Below, one piece after another: positions 45,334 to 59,100 of a stretch of DNA of 64,000 nucleotides; position 1 is the first letter of the stretch, and each line of letters begins with the position of its first letter. Position numbers and translations under genes: made by a program. Source of the stretch: Pyronema omphalodes. Lineage: Eukaryota > Ascomycota > Pezizomycetes > Pezizales > Pyronemataceae. Location: the NCBI GenBank assembly GCA_024516155.1, contig JAJJXM010000004.1:1364001-1428000 (forward strand), written 5' to 3'. The notes under the pieces were generated by a model. That model was given only the letters and a program-made list of their open reading frames with translations. It was not told the DNA's origin and ran no database searches.

Positions 45334-47038
45334 CTACGCATCCACAACAATCATTCCACCAGGAACATTCATTTTCCGCGCCTTTCCAGCGACTCCAACG
45401 TCAATTCCCAACTCAGCAGCTCCTCCGAATAATCCCTCCTTAGTAACCTCCTCTCCATGACCTTCCTCCTCAACAAGTTTGCTGTCCTCCACTTTACCCA
45501 CGGCTCCGAAAACAATTCCCTTCTCACCGGCTCCTTCTACGGATCCTCCTTCAGCAACAAAGAATTGTACCCATTGTCCCTTTTGGACAATTCCCTGGGT
45601 CTGCTCTTTTCCATCGAATCTCTCCTCCAACTGCTCTGCGAACGCTTCGACGTCGGGAGTGTCTTGAGGGTCGAGGGATAAAAGACCGGCTTTGTTACCC
45701 CAGCCTCCACCGCCGGAGAGGACACGATGGATACGGGTTCCTGGGTATAGCAGGAGTTCGGTGGGGAGAGGATCACTGGGCTGTTGGGTGGTGACACGGG
45801 CGAAGACATCTACGCGTTCCGGGATGGGAGTTCCCTCGGGAAGGGAAGCGATGTAGGAATCAACAGCGGCTTCTAGTTCTCTAGAGGCACCTTTGGCAAT
45901 TTCGGCAGGTGTGGCAAGCTCACGGAGGATGTTACCGAAGCCTTCCTCGATCTCTCGAGGTGGGGTAAGTGCCTTCATGGGAAGATGAGAAGAGATACGA
46001 CCGCTTCCGGATCCATCTGCTAAAACGTCTGCAGAGATGTTGATCTCTACGCTATCCAAAGGCACGGGAACATGAGGGAATAGACCGGATTTTACACCGA
46101 CCATTTTCATGAGATCACCAAGTTCTTCCCAAGCTTCTTGGATATCTTGTTGGGCCTGGGCAAATTCTTCAACTTCTGGGTCGGAGAGAGAGGCCTCAGC
46201 TTCGATGAGCTTGCTAACCGCAGTGGCAGTAAGATGCGTGCAGGTTGCTACTTTGCCGTTCTGGAAAACGGTATTGGCTAGGGGAACCGTGAAGCTGGTT
46301 GTGGGAAGAGCAAAGGTTAATGATTTGGCTTCCTGATCACGCGGCAATCGGATTGGTAGGGTGTGGTCGGTGATCAACCAGGAATGACCGCGGATTCTAG
46401 CGCCATTGCCACCATGAACCCCTGGAAGGGAATCAACAGCAGCAGCGAGGACTGTAGTGGTGGAATCATTGGTGAGAGGAGCAAGAAGATCGGGAGTGAT
46501 AGAGGTTGCGGATTCCGGGGTTGTCAAGAGGATTATGGTTTTTGGTGGGGCGGGAAGGTTTTTGGGGATCTGCGGTGGGGTCTGAGGTGGGTCAGTTAAG
46601 ATCTCAATCATATCAATTAAGTATAGAAATTGAAGAATAAAGTCATAAATCAGAGTTTTAGATAGTTGCGTTTATCAGCACCCGTCGAACGGCGTACTCA
46701 AGGTGTAGCCGCAGACGCTCAGAGTGAGCTGGGTAGCAAAGGTGTCATCCTTTTATGACAGAGTTACGGTTCAACGCATGTCGATTTGAAATCATCCGGA
46801 TCCAATCTCGCAAGAATTGACGCGGATGAAACAGTACGACATACACAGAACCGAAACCGGGAAGAAAGAAAGAAGGTACGGAACGGGATTGACAAACCTT
46901 AGGGTTTCTGGTGGTAGAGAGAAGCAAGTACGTCCGTAGCTGAGATGCTGGAGATTGACGGAAATTGTAGGCGGGGGACCCCGTTGAGGGCGTCCTTAGA
47001 AGGCGAAAGGCATTTGTGCGGAAAGAAGAGGACAACAT
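45334..47038 (-). CDS. conserved hypothetical protein with mitochondrial presequence
   Basis: The proposed exons are 47038-46898 (47 codons) and 46602-45334, joined by a 295-nt GT-AG intron, giving 469 aa. Exon 1 (MLSSSFRTNAFRLLRTP...) is rich in Arg, Ser and Leu and lacks acidic residues, a typical mitochondrial targeting sequence. The body has balanced composition and globular-looking motifs such as GVHGGNGARIRGHSW and HRVLSGGGGWGNKAGLLSLDP, the latter strongly suggesting a conserved structured domain. I do not recognise the family securely. The intron is long for this genome. Translation could instead begin at the in-frame ATG at 46611 (MIEILTD), giving 425 aa without the presequence. The neighbour at 49964 is divergent, 2.9 kb away. 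Confidence 0.75.
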
Positions 47039-49963
47039 GATTTCTTCTTATGTGCGGAGGTGAGACTGTGACGGAGAAATTTTTCTTGGGGCGGGGGAGG
47101 CTCTGCTGTGACGTGCAGTGAGTCCAGAACGGCTAGCCTGATTCAAATTTCCGATCGGCAGTTGCGGCTCTGCTCGGCTGCGGGCGACATCGGTATTCCA
47201 TTGGTACATGTGCTTATTGAACATCGATGTGTCCAGTTCGATGCGATTTGCGACGTGATATTACAACGATACGAGAAATTCAGGCACGGGTGAGAAAGTG
47301 TATCTCTGTGTCTGCGACGTGGAAATGAAGATACGACCTTGTAGAACATGTATCTAAGTTTATCTGTGTCCGATTTGTTCCGATCATCATCTGTCATCAT
47401 CTCCACGCGGCGTGAGAATGAGATTATGACAAGACAAGATATGACAAGTTACAACCACCCACTTCGGCCCCTCTCGTCGCTGTCCACCGCCTCGGCCTTG
47501 GTTTGGTTTGTTTGTTTTGTTCACACTTGTGGCCACTTTGCCGTTTCGGACGGTGATTCTATGGTTGTTCACTGTTTCGCGCCCGCCGATCCCCCTTCTG
47601 TGACAGCTCATCGTCATCTCCCGGGGCCGGTGTGGAGTTATCCCTTGTCAATGTACCTGGTTAGAGTGTTCCTAGTTTTTTGTCTCCATAAACACACTGC
47701 GGCAAGGACAGAGTTCTTCATCTCAAAAGCGAACTGGTCTCCGTCGATACTTTTGTGCTTGACCAATCAGCCGCGGGAATGAAATTGAGGCTCGCTGGAT
47801 GAGGAAGCAAGTGCCTAGAATTCTGGATGATTAACCGGATATTGAGTTAGCCGGGAGACGGGATTATGTCTTACCACACTTCGCTTGCTGACTTGCCTGG
47901 TTAGTGTTTACCTTTGTCGCTTCGGTCGGTCGGTCGGTCGGTCAGGAACAGAGAAGAAACGGCCAGGAACAGCGCAGGAAGGATTTGAGGAAGCGGGGAG
48001 GTGGGAAGCCGGCTTGGGCGGGGGTGGGGGTGGGAGGGAGAGCAAAGCAAAGAAAAGCAAAGCAAAGGCTGCAAAGACTGCAAAGTAAAGCACAGAGCAG
48101 GGTGAAATGGTGAGTGGTGAGTGGTGAGTGGACGCCCAGGCAGCCCAGCGCCAAAGGCAGAAGCCACGCCGGATCTGCTGTTTTGCGAGGCACGCAGGCA
48201 CAAAGCAGCCCACATCCCACCACAGCCAAAAGGTACAAGTCGGACGCAGGTACGGCGCTCAGCAGCAAGGCTACTGCAAAGTGTTGACGGGGGAGCGACG
48301 AGGAGAAGAAAAGCGACGGCGACTGCTGGTGCTGGTTGCGATGATGATGATGATACTGAATTTGGTTGATTTACGGAATTAATTGATGCATTTTCCATCG
48401 ATTGAATTAAGTACTTCAATCATAAATACACACACACACACACAATAATACAATAAATCTCTACTCTCAAAACAAAAAAGAAATCAAAATTAAACACAAA
48501 AAATCAAGACATCTCAAAAACACAAAAAACCCAAATTAGCAAATTCTCTTTCATTAAATATTGCACATCTATCTCTTTCCCATAGCAGTTACCTCCTTCC
48601 TTGCCACACACCCTCTCCACACCCTCGTCCACACCCCTCCCACCCAAACCATTCCTCTTTCACCCTCTTTCAATTACCCACTACGTACGCTCACTCACTG
48701 ACGCCTCCCACATCCCCCATCCGCCCAATCCCACCCTACCTACATTGCCCTTCCTCTTGCATTCGAGAATCCCTCCTCTCTCTCTCTCTTTTCCTCCTCC
48801 TCCTCCTCCCCTCCCTTCCCCTCCCTTCGCTGTTTGTTTCTTCGACGTTGTAACGCCGTCGAAAAATAGGACCTCATCGGTCTGTCCGCTCTCTTTTCCT
48901 TTCTGTCTTTGAAGCCATTTGTGATTCGTCGTCATTCCGACTAGGCGCAGAATTCGCCGTTTCGACGATACCAAACTACAACGAACCCGCAGATCCGCTT
49001 CGCTCTACCAAGCACGCCTCTGCTGCGACCTAACTGACAAACGGCTGCCCATTCTTCTTCTCCAGCAAAAACACACCGACTGACAAGCAGGAGATTAAGA
49101 AGTGATTGTGTTAACGGTTTCTGTTATATTCGACTGTTATTTTCAATTCTTCAATTCTTCAACTTTCAACTTTTCAACTCTTCAAATCTTCATCTGCGTT
49201 ATATTCTGCTTTTTTTCTTCCTTTTCAATTTAGCCCGCCAGAAAATCCGTGGTTGCGCTTTCGACAGCTGCTTGCGATAGTCCTGACGAGTTCCCGAACC
49301 GAATCCAAATCGAGCTTTCACGCCAAAATAGAGACTCTGGACCCCGGTCAAATAGTCACGGCCCACGCTCCAACAAATACTGCGAGTCCGCCTTCTTTCT
49401 CTCCGTGCCGTCTGCATCTTCTCGCCCGGCGCGGTACAGCTCTAGAAGCTCTACTCTCTTGATTATTTCTGTCGACAATTAACTGTCGACTTTTCGCTCC
49501 TTACCGTTCGGTCCCGACACTCATTTGAAAACTACGATTCGGTTCATTTCGTTTATCCCCGCGACGTACGAGTTAATTTCACCCTGGCGTGGAAATCTGG
49601 AATTTACTGCAAGGTGTAAACTGGTATTGATTGTGAGGGAAGGTTTGGTGTGGAACGCAAGAAAGGTCAGTGTTTCTGTTGTGCACAGCAAGCCCCGTCG
49701 CTGCTTTCGATATCGTCTGCAGTTGGACCCGGATGGCTGCTGGCAATAAGATAATGGGCAACTTGTTGCTCGGGTGTTTGCAAGAGCTGAGGTCGTTGTT
49801 AACTTCATTTCAGTGGCACGAGACTTCTACGAGCACCTGCACCAACCCGTTTGTCTAATTTCGTTTCTTACGATCGGATCTTGCTCTCCCGCGAGTTCTG
49901 TTTTACGGCATTCTTCACACACACCCTTTTTTCACCCATTCATCGCATACACCACGACTCAGC
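47039..49963. promoter_or_regulatory. 2.9-kb divergent intergenic region
   Basis: Separates the mitochondrial protein gene from the disordered-protein gene. A short CA run lies at 48427-48443. A pyrimidine-rich tract at about 48765-48836 (CTCTCT..CCTCCTCC) resembles fungal core-promoter CT elements and could mark the transcription start of the 49964 gene, leaving a 5' UTR over 1 kb. Frames here (for example 47901-48419 on the - strand) follow composition and overlap on both strands, so no gene is called. Confidence 0.45.
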
Positions 49964-52418
49964 ATGGCCGCTGCTGCTCCCATTTCCCACTCGAGGGAAT
50001 CATCTATGGCGGGCCTCGATCGCGATGTCAACACTAGGTTTTCATTTCCCGCACAACCACAAGAGCGACCGCTGTCAAACTTTCAATTCCCGCCGACATA
50101 CATTACAACAAGCGAGACATTTGCATTTCCACCAAGAAGAGGGTCCGTGCCATTGATGGGTTCTTTGAAGGTGCCAGTCAACCACTCTCGGCCTCGATCG
50201 AGTCAGGAAGATGCTTTAAAGGCATTGGTCAATTCAAAGGCGACAGAGAAGACTTCTACAACAAATGCCCCCGGCTACGTCACAGCAGGCCCCAGGCCAA
50301 ATGGACCGGGAGCAAGATCGATCGGACGAACTGTAGGAGACGGCGTCACGCCAACGATATTGAACGCTTCCGTTCGCATGGGCCCATCAAATAGCAACCA
50401 CAACCGTGATGCAAGTGAACTACTGCAGGTACCAACGCTCGAGACGCAACATGATGAGCCTATTCAGAAGCGAGCGCCACCTCCACCGGGTGTCAACATG
50501 CGCAGAGGACACGCTCATCGCAGATCTGGAGCTATTTCAAGTTCTGATGTCTGGAGTTTGATGAAGGAGAAGGCTCCGCCAATTCCCGGAACCCACTTGG
50601 AGCCTGGAAATACAGACATGTCCAGATTGAGCCCCAGAAGCAGTCCAAGAGGAAGCCCAATGTTGAGCCCAAGTACACCTGCTAGCCCAATGATGAATGC
50701 GTCAACTGGTAGGCTCTCCAAAACTCTATCGGTTGAATTAGGTGCTGATTGTTACAGAACCCCTTCTTTCAGTTCCCGATAACACTAATCCGGAAGAATT
50801 AAATTTGACTTCTGAGCGACGACACTCACGTGTTTGTTTCACCGAGGATGTTGAGGTTATTCCCCGGCCACCATCCACTGGTACTGAATCCAGTAGCACC
50901 AAAACCGTTAAGAGCCATAATGTTTCTGGCAACGTTAGCAGTTCCGCTACTGTATCTGTATCACCAAACACCGAGTCAAGCCCATCGCCGACTCGAAGAC
51001 TAAATCGAACAAGGAGTAACTCACAGACATTGGCGATGCCCACCGCAGCGCTACGTGCCCAAACTGACCGACCAAAGACTGCTGGTGCTTCATTATCATC
51101 AATTCAATTTTCGGTAGACCAGCTTCCTCCAACCGAGGTTCCTACATTAAAAAGAGACGCTTCCAGCGCAGTTTCTCCTAACCCCAACTCAGAATCATCT
51201 CCAATCAAGCCATCAAAGAAAAAGTCCCATAAGAAGGCCAAGAGCGAGTTTTCACCGCTCATGATGTCTGGAGAATTTGGACTGGATGATAAAGACAAGA
51301 AGAAGAAGGGAAAGAAGCAGATTAAAGACTGGGCTGGTAACATTCTCGGAAAGGGCAAGTTAAAGCACTCAAAGAAGCGCAAGTCAAAGTCAAAGCGCGC
51401 ACCTACTCCTCCTCCGGTATCAAAATCGGCAGAACATCTATCACCAGTGGGAGGAAACGAATGGGTTGCAACTTCTTGGAATGAGAGCTACGTAATGATG
51501 CCTGTCGATGTATCGCCTGTGGTCGACGACCACAAGGTGAGCGTTGCGGGTGGTATCGGAAGCCCTGTTATCGACCTCGACGCTGCTTTGGGTCCTTTCA
51601 AAACTCCCATCGAGCACCACACCGGATTCGCTGCCGCACGACGAAGAATGCACTCTGCTGCTTCACGGGGTGGTAACTTCCACCGCCGCTCTGAGAGTAT
51701 GCCCGAGATGCAGCTTTTCGCCTTGGAGGAAGACGAAGACCGGGCCATGGAGGATGTCTTTGAGGAGGAAGAAGAGACCACTAGCGAAGAGGAATCCTCT
51801 TCCGACGAAGAAGAGGAGGAAGGACAAATTGATGGCGGTGATGGCCTAGGAATTGAGATTCAGGAAGCAGCACAAAAGATGGATGAGTGGCCACGAAAAC
51901 GAGAATCCGCTCACCACGTCACTGCAGCATCAAAACGGTTATCCAGTGCGACTATCACCGCTGTTACTGTTTCCACCGATACTTCCGACAATGTAGAACG
52001 ACCTTCCACTCGCTCGAAACGCCCTTGCGACATTATGACTCCCACTAGTCCCACCGTCTCGGCCGAAGACTCTTTATCTCCTCCATTCTCAGTCCCATCC
52101 CTTGATTCGCCTCTCACTTTCGTCAGTGCCTCCTCTGGACCGGGAACTCCAATCCAAAACGACTTTACTTCAGACGACTGCAGTGGAACCTTTGATCCCT
52201 ACAGGGATTACCTTGGTGAACCTGGCCCGGAAATGAGGTTAAGTGTTGATGATATTCCTAGCCTTACAAGTAGCAGAAGTACTATGACTATGAACGCTGC
52301 GTACCTTGGTATGCCTTCTACTCCTGGGTCTACTGATTCAACAAAACCCCCGAGTACCAAGGACAAGAAGACGGGTATCAAGAGGTGGAGTAAAGTTTGG
52401 GCGTTCTGGAGAAAGTAG
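49964..52418 (+). CDS. large disordered Ser/Pro-rich protein
   Basis: Exons are 49964-50708 and 50758-52418. The intron is 49 nt, with GTAGGC donor, GCTGATT branch and TTACAG acceptor, giving 801 aa. It resembles proteins annotated in other Pezizomycotina as cell-wall proline-rich or hypothetical proteins, but without a signal peptide. Features in order: FSFPAQP and FQFPP motifs near the N-terminus; a polyproline RAPPPPGV and APPIPG; and SP-rich repeats RLSPRSSPRGSPMLSPS. A highly basic stretch (DKDKKKKGKKQIKDWAG then KKRKSKSKRAPTPPP), an acidic run (VFEEEEETTSEEESSSDEEEE) and a basic aromatic C-terminus (IKRWSKVWAFWRK) follow. Many SP/TP sites suggest phosphoregulation. The role is unknown. 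The start is the first ATG of the conserved-looking frame (cagcATGGCC). Confidence 0.85.
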
Positions 52419-53277
52419 AGGAAATTGAATGCAGATGATGGCGAGAAAATGCGATTGAAATTTCAACACTTGTACAAAAATGGCGCATTTCTGAAAACTA
52501 TTGCATATTATGCTATTGTCTGTTGTCTGTTATTCGTTGTCTGTTATCCGCTCAGCGAAACTTGTGAGGCGTGTTATTGTCTTTTTTCTTTCTCATACTC
52601 CTTCTACATTAGAAGTAAGGGAAATTTTAAAGCAAGAGTCGCAAATTCAATGTACATGATTTGTTTTTTTCTTTTTTTTTTCTTTTTTCTGGAGGTATCT
52701 TTTCTTTTTTTTTTTTTTGACTTCTACATCATAGCTACGTATGGCTTGCGATCGGTTTGCGATTTTTTTGTCTGCGTTTCTTTTCATATTCTGTTCTGAA
52801 TGGGGGGTTCGGTGCACAATCATCCTTCATATTTGTTTTTTTTTTCTCTTTCTTTTATGGGTGGTTTTTGTTGGGGGTTTATATTCTTTTGATTTCTGAT
52901 TTGCTTGGGATTGGGATTGGGATTGGGATTGGGAATGGGATTTGGGGGTTGCGGGTTGCGGGTTGCGGGTTACGGGTGAGGTTGGGGTGGGTTGAGGTTC
53001 ATAGTACTTTCCTCCCGAACACGTGGACGGAATCCTTTTGTTTCCGTCTTTTTACACAGGCAAAAGGATTGATGGGGGTTTATTGTCGTACTGTTGCGAG
53101 TTTTCTTACTGCAAGGGAGGGCGAAAGGTGCTGGAAAGAGAAAGATGCGGGAAGGAAGGGAAAGGTACGGGAAGGAAGGGAAGGAAGGGATAAGAGGGGA
53201 TATTTTTTCTGGTTTTTCTGCTTTTTTTTATACTCGTGTTTACTTGATGATGGGATGATTGATAGCTACACTATATA

Positions 53278-53340
53278 CTACTACTACACTATTACAACTA
53301 CTACTACTACTACTACTGCAACTACTACTACTGCAACTTA
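53278..53340. repeat. ACT triplet array
   Basis: Imperfect (ACT)n with interspersed GCA/ACA units. Confidence 0.85.
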
Positions 53341-53695
53341 CTTGTTATATTCAGTGCTTTTTGGTATCATGTGATTGATGTGTTGGTTGTGGTTTGGTTT
53401 ACTTGGTAGACGGGTTGGTTTGGTGGAGGGGTGGAGGGATGGAGGGATGGAGGGATAGAGGGATGGAGGGATAGATTGGTTGTTTATATATATAGAAATA
53501 ATAGAAATAATAGATAGATTGATAGATTGATAGAATAGAGAGATTGATAGAATAGATAGATTCATAGAAATAATAGATAGATAGAGAAATAATTACTTTA
53601 GAATAGATTACTTCAGAATACTTTAGAATAGACCGACTATCCATGTAAGAAGGAGCTTTGGTGATGTTGAATACTTACTTTGATTACTTTGATTA

Positions 53696-53712
53696 CCCCC
53701 CCCCCCCCCCCC
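53696..53712. repeat. C17 homopolymer
   Basis: Seventeen consecutive C residues, shortly before the CTTTGGGA array. Confidence 0.95.
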
Positions 53713-53740
53713 TCCTACCATTTTTCTCTTTCTTTTTTTT

Positions 53741-53836
53741 CTTTGGGACTTTGGGACTTTGGGGCTTTGGGACTTTGGGGCTTTGGGACTTTGGAACCTT
53801 CTTTGGGACTTTGGGACTTTGGGACTTTGGGGCTTT
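53741..53836. repeat. CTTTGGGA/CTTTGGGG octamer array
   Basis: About eleven units of CTTTGGGR with one divergent unit (GGAACCTT) near the middle. GGG triplets recur every 8 bp. Confidence 0.9.
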
Positions 53837-54152
53837 GATTACGTCAACCCCACAGTTCATCCCGCAATGTGGGGTTCTGGATATATGATATGATATTACA
53901 TCTGGAGGTTGGAGGCTGGAGGGTGGAGGTTGGAGGGTGGAAGATTCGGGTTTCTAGTATGGGATACTGAATGCTGCAAAAGCTGCTCAATAACAATAAC
54001 AGTGATGAAATAGTCGTTATAAATGCCGGTATGCTGGTAGATAATATTTACAGCTTACAGCTTATATGTTTCCTTTTTTATGGGTAGTATATAGCTTGGA
54101 TATAATTATGATTTATGTTATGATGAAAGAAAGTAAGGGGAAGTAATGGTGA

Positions 54153-54314
54153 TGATATGGTGATTTGGTGATTTGGTGATTTGGTGATTTAGTGATTTTG
54201 TGATTTTGTGATTTGGTGATTTGGTGATTTGGTGATTTGGTGATTTGGTGATTTGGTGATTTGGTGATTTGGTGATTTGGTGATTTGGTGATTTGGTGAT
54301 TTGGTGATTTGGTG
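54153..54314. repeat. octanucleotide microsatellite (GTGATTTG)n
   Basis: About 20 copies of GTGATTTG, with a few units altered to GTGATTTA or GTGATTTT near the left end and a homogeneous right part. Confidence 0.95.
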
Positions 54315-54926
54315 GAGGATTTAGAAATTCTTGAAGCTTATAGATTATAGATTATGATACGTTTGAAGGTGTTGATATGTTTATAGTTGACGAGTCTAGA
54401 GTCTGGTGTCTGAACTCTGGAGTAGCTGGGGTAGCTGGAGTATTGGAAGTAGCTGAATATGATGTTATTAGGATGTCACTTTTGGATCGGGACTTATAGA
54501 TGGGAGGTAAATTGTTATAGGGTCCTGGAATCTTTCACAGGGTATATATATGGTATTATGTACGGTGTACTGCACGTGTATCTGACACTGTGTAGGGAAC
54601 TTTCCAGGAAGTTGTGAGATATACTTTCTGACGCTTGGTACTGTTACCTCCGTTTTTGCTGTTGCTTCTGTTTTTCTGGGCTTTGGGGTTTAGGGTCCCA
54701 GTTTCTTAGTTTCATGATTTCATGATGTTCCCAGTGTCCTCGTGTCCTAGTTCCCTAGTTCCCAAGTTTCTGAGCATCGCGATATCCCGATAGCAAATGC
54801 CCTACGATTCTCGACATGTAGATATAATACATTAACGCATAAAAAAAAACGGTACTATGCATTAATTGTTCCATTCTCGGATGTTTGAGCATAGATACAA
54901 CTCTATGGAAGTTCTTTCCTCTTTTG

Positions 54927-54999
54927 TCTTTTGTCTTTGGCTTTTTTGTCTTTGGCTCTTTTTTCTTTGGCTCTTTTTTCTTTGGCTCTTTTTTCTTCC
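54927..54999. repeat. 16-mer repeat based on TCTTTGGCTCTTTTT
   Basis: Four to five copies of a unit close to TCTTTGGCTCTTTTTT with minor variation. The opposite strand translates as a KEPKKKEPKKKEPK artefact. Confidence 0.9.
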
Positions 55000-55125
55000 T
55001 TTCCAGGGAGAGATAAACCTTTTTTCCTCTCCAGTTTGCGTTACTGATATCCACAGAACTCACAGAACTCACAGAACTTCCCTGTACCTAGTTAGTACGG
55101 TATTATCATCGGCCGAGACATCCAC

Positions 55126-55145
55126 GGGGGGGGGGGGGGGGGGGG
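55126..55145. repeat. G20 homopolymer
   Basis: Twenty consecutive G residues. Confidence 0.95.
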
Positions 55146-55888
55146 TCATTGGACTCTGGTGCGGTTGTAGGTAGGTACATAGGTACATAGTGATTGGTAG
55201 GTTGGTTGGTAGGTAGGTATTCAAATTTCAGACTTTAAAGTTTACACATAGATATGTAGGCGATTGAAGGATGACCTCATAAATTCATTCCCTACTTTTA
55301 CTACCCATCGCCCATACATATAGTTTTTGATCATTTATAGTTTTTAAGCTTTATGTGCCTCTGTACCTTGTTGGTTGTTTAGGTCCGTAATTTTCGAACG
55401 GCTGCAGTATCGTTTTATATATACTCGTGCTTCAATATCCTGATTCCTACATATATCTAACCAAGCCACTCAAGCCACTCAAAACCTCTAGACTCCAGAC
55501 TCCAGACTCCAACCTCCAACCTCCAGACTCCAGCGTATGTAAGCTCAGGCCTCAAGTTTCAAGGTAAAGAACCTTGTTGGCCCAATCTTCCTCTGCTCCG
55601 GATATCTCCTTTAATTCGCCCAATCTACCAAATCTTCATGGGCCAATAAGATATTATTCCGAATTTCCGAAACCGAAACCGAAACCTGAACACCACGTTT
55701 TCTGGCTTGACTTGACTTGGTTTGGGGGTTGAAATATCCCGTTGGTTCGTCACCTCGCCTCTATACACATATGGTACACGCAGCTGGTACACGCAGATGG
55801 ATATGTATATGTATATGTATATGTATATAGTACCGGCCGGGGATTAAGAGCGATAACGTAAGCTCCTGACTGGCGATGGCGGGCGTGT

Positions 55889-55908
55889 GGGGGGGGGGGG
55901 GGGGGGGG
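55889..55908. repeat. G20 homopolymer
   Basis: Twenty consecutive G residues just before the CTGTAC array. Confidence 0.95.
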
Positions 55909-55940
55909 ATTGTTGAGTGTGTACTGTCGATTGTGTATGC

Positions 55941-56154
<214 letters not shown>

Positions 56155-59100
56155 TAGCTAGCTAGCAACAGGGATGCGTTACAGCCCGGGGTATGTTTGT
56201 CCGAACTCCGGACTCTGGACTGCGTATCGAACGCCGGACGGTATCGTGTGGTAGTTTATGGTTGGCTGGAACAGACCAGACCAGGGCAGGGCAGAGCAGA
56301 CCAGACCGGGGCAGAGCTGAACCTGGGGTGAACTGGAGGGGTTAACGGCGTTGGAGTTTCGAGTTTCGGGTTACTGTATGTATGTACATGTAAAACTACA
56401 TACAGGTCAGGTCAGGTGATAGATATGGTACCTGGGTCCTGATCAGGTTGTGGTTATGGTTATGATTATGGTTATAGTTGTACCTGCGTCGGACGGTCGG
56501 AGTCTTTGCTGCGGATTTTGATACCCGTCCGCGCTGTGCATGTTTCGGGCGTATGTATGTACATGATACTTGATGGTAGACGACCGAGAAGTGTGTATGT
56601 ATGCTGGTATAGTGCAGCATTGTAGGACTATGGTGGAACCATACAAAAGTACAAGAGACTAGAGTATAGTCACTGTACAAGGCTGAGATTCCGTAATTTC
56701 GGTAAAATATTTTTTCTATACCCATTACCGGCCGATGTAAAAGTTTCAGCTGTACTAATCTTTATTTTATGATGCGACTACATATTACGGAGATTGAAAA
56801 AAAAACTCATGCATCGGATTATTTTGCAGTAAATAATTTTTCCTTGTTTTTTCTCTTCTCTTTTTTTTTCCCATTCTGTTTTTGCCTTTTCGCCTTTCTT
56901 TCTTTCATAGGGCAGCGCCATGACTTTTTTTTGAGATTTTTACCGGGTTTCGAGATTACAGCAGGATCATCCTCGCATCAGCGTAGAGATGCGAACTGGT
57001 GCTTTCAAAGGAAAATCTAGCGCTGAAATGACGTTTCTTTAGCCATGTACATACTCGTTTGTTTCCTCTTTCCTGTTTTGTTTGCTCGTTTCCCATATGT
57101 ATCTCTATGTAGTTTCACTTGCCAGGCTAGCTAGGCTAGCTAGGCTAGCCAAGCCTAGCACAGCCCAGCAGCCAGCTTATGCCCAGTTTAGCCCAGTCAC
57201 GAGCCTCAGCATGAAGTTAGCAGTTACGATACCCGCGCCCTCCGCGCCGACCGCAGATCCACTGTTTTATAGCCAGCAGCTTCCAAAACCTAAGCGACCA
57301 CCGGTGAAGTAATAATAAAAAAATACCGATGAAATATGAGCACTATATTTCATAGACGCTGCATTCCGTATCTTTAACCCACCGTATCCACCATAGGTCT
57401 AACGCCGCCTCGAGGCTTCAGAGTCTATATATGGTAGCTTAACTGAAAAATTGGAATGTTTCACGCGAGTTGCGATGTCTCGATGTCTCGATGTCTCGAT
57501 GGATTTGTGGGACTGTCTCGGGTGCTCTCGCTAGATGGCAGCTGTGCCGCCGCTTGGTATTGAAGGAGGCCAGTTGATGCGAGACATAACAATATCTTAA
57601 CTTGAGTTAATCTGAGTTGAGTTATGTTGCTTTTCATCGATCTGGTAGAGGTTCCTGGGGGTGGCGAAGGATCGACTTGGATAGCTGCTATGTAGCTGTG
57701 GATCGATTGTTGACTATCGATTGTAGCCGGTTGACTATTGACTACTATGCCCCTCTGGAATTTGAATAGGCATACAGACAGGCATAATTTAATCAGATAG
57801 GGTAGACCGTAAAGTATGATGCACCTGCCACCATACACAGCCTCGCATGGGCGTCAGTATCGCTTTATTATCGATTGGCCGGCTGGCTATGCTTCCAGTC
57901 CTTGGCTCAGAAGTTCGCCGTTGAGTTTCTGGAGCTTGAAACGGACCGCGGTGGCGAACGGTATGCTGGTATGGACAGGGGAGAAGCAAAATAGCGGATT
58001 GCGTGCGTGGTGTTGTGCTCGTGCCTGGATCTGGGGATCTCAACTTATGATGCCAGGATACCGATACATAGCTCATTGTAATACCAGGATAGTGTGAATA
58101 GCTAGGATTGCGTGACAATGTGATATTCTAGTTCCCTTAGCGTAGGAATAAAATAATACCCGATCATATGCGATGGCAAAAAGGTTGTAAGTTCGTATGT
58201 ATGTAATAAATCCTAGTAGTATATAGTATGTAGTCTTTATGACTGGGTAATTTGATTGTTATTCGCCGGTGAATATGGCACCATAAATTGTTGGTTATGA
58301 AATCTGAACCTCGAAGTCATGCGCATGATGTCTTGGCAGGTACGGGGAGGTATCGATACGAAAACAGGGGTTAGGTCTAAAACATCGTTACAGTGGGGTA
58401 TGTATCAGGCGTGGGAATTTGGAATCGCGCTGCGGGGCCTGCGGGAGGCGGGGTGGATGTTGAGTAATATGTGCCTGGATTTTGTAGCAGTGCATGGGGT
58501 TTGGTTATATGAATTATTCGTTACAGCTCACGGGCTGATACTACAGTCTACGGGAGATCGCGATGATCTTCTTGATTCATGAGGAACTACTATCTACAGG
58601 TAGTTACATACCGACACCGTATTGTCTAACTGTAGTCGTTTTTTTGTGAGGTTTCTTTACCGCTGGCATGCCGTTGTTGCTGCGCGCATGAAATGATTAG
58701 CCTACATACATAAATACCCTAATTAACTAGATCGGATTCAGCTCGGGAACCATCCTAATAGTGATAAGTACTAATGGTTCAAGTGTGCGGGTGATCGAAG
58801 ATCCTGATGATCTTGATTCATACGAAACTTTGGCTCGGGGTTGTCTCTAAATGTAGATACATACGTTTGTTCTGAACACGCAAGGCACGGAAGGTGGGGA
58901 GGTAGGCAGGCGAGATGGAGTAGTAAGGATGGTGGAAGGGTTACAACCCTATCTTTCAACAGCGAGTACATACCAACGCAATAACGCTATTTTACTGCGC
59001 ATGAATTGACCGAATATATCCCCATGAGCTTACTCATCATTCTACCGTTTGTGCGAAGAACCTCAATGATGGATTCTGACATGTTAGGATACCCTTGGCA

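Noticed and set aside
47901..48419. 172-aa frame on the - strand
   Set aside because: Four further frames of similar length overlap it, and the sequence is compositionally biased upstream DNA of the 49964 gene.
57119..57160. Repeated GGCTAGCTA palindromes as a regulatory site
   Set aside because: A short run of self-complementary simple sequence with no nearby gene to regulate.
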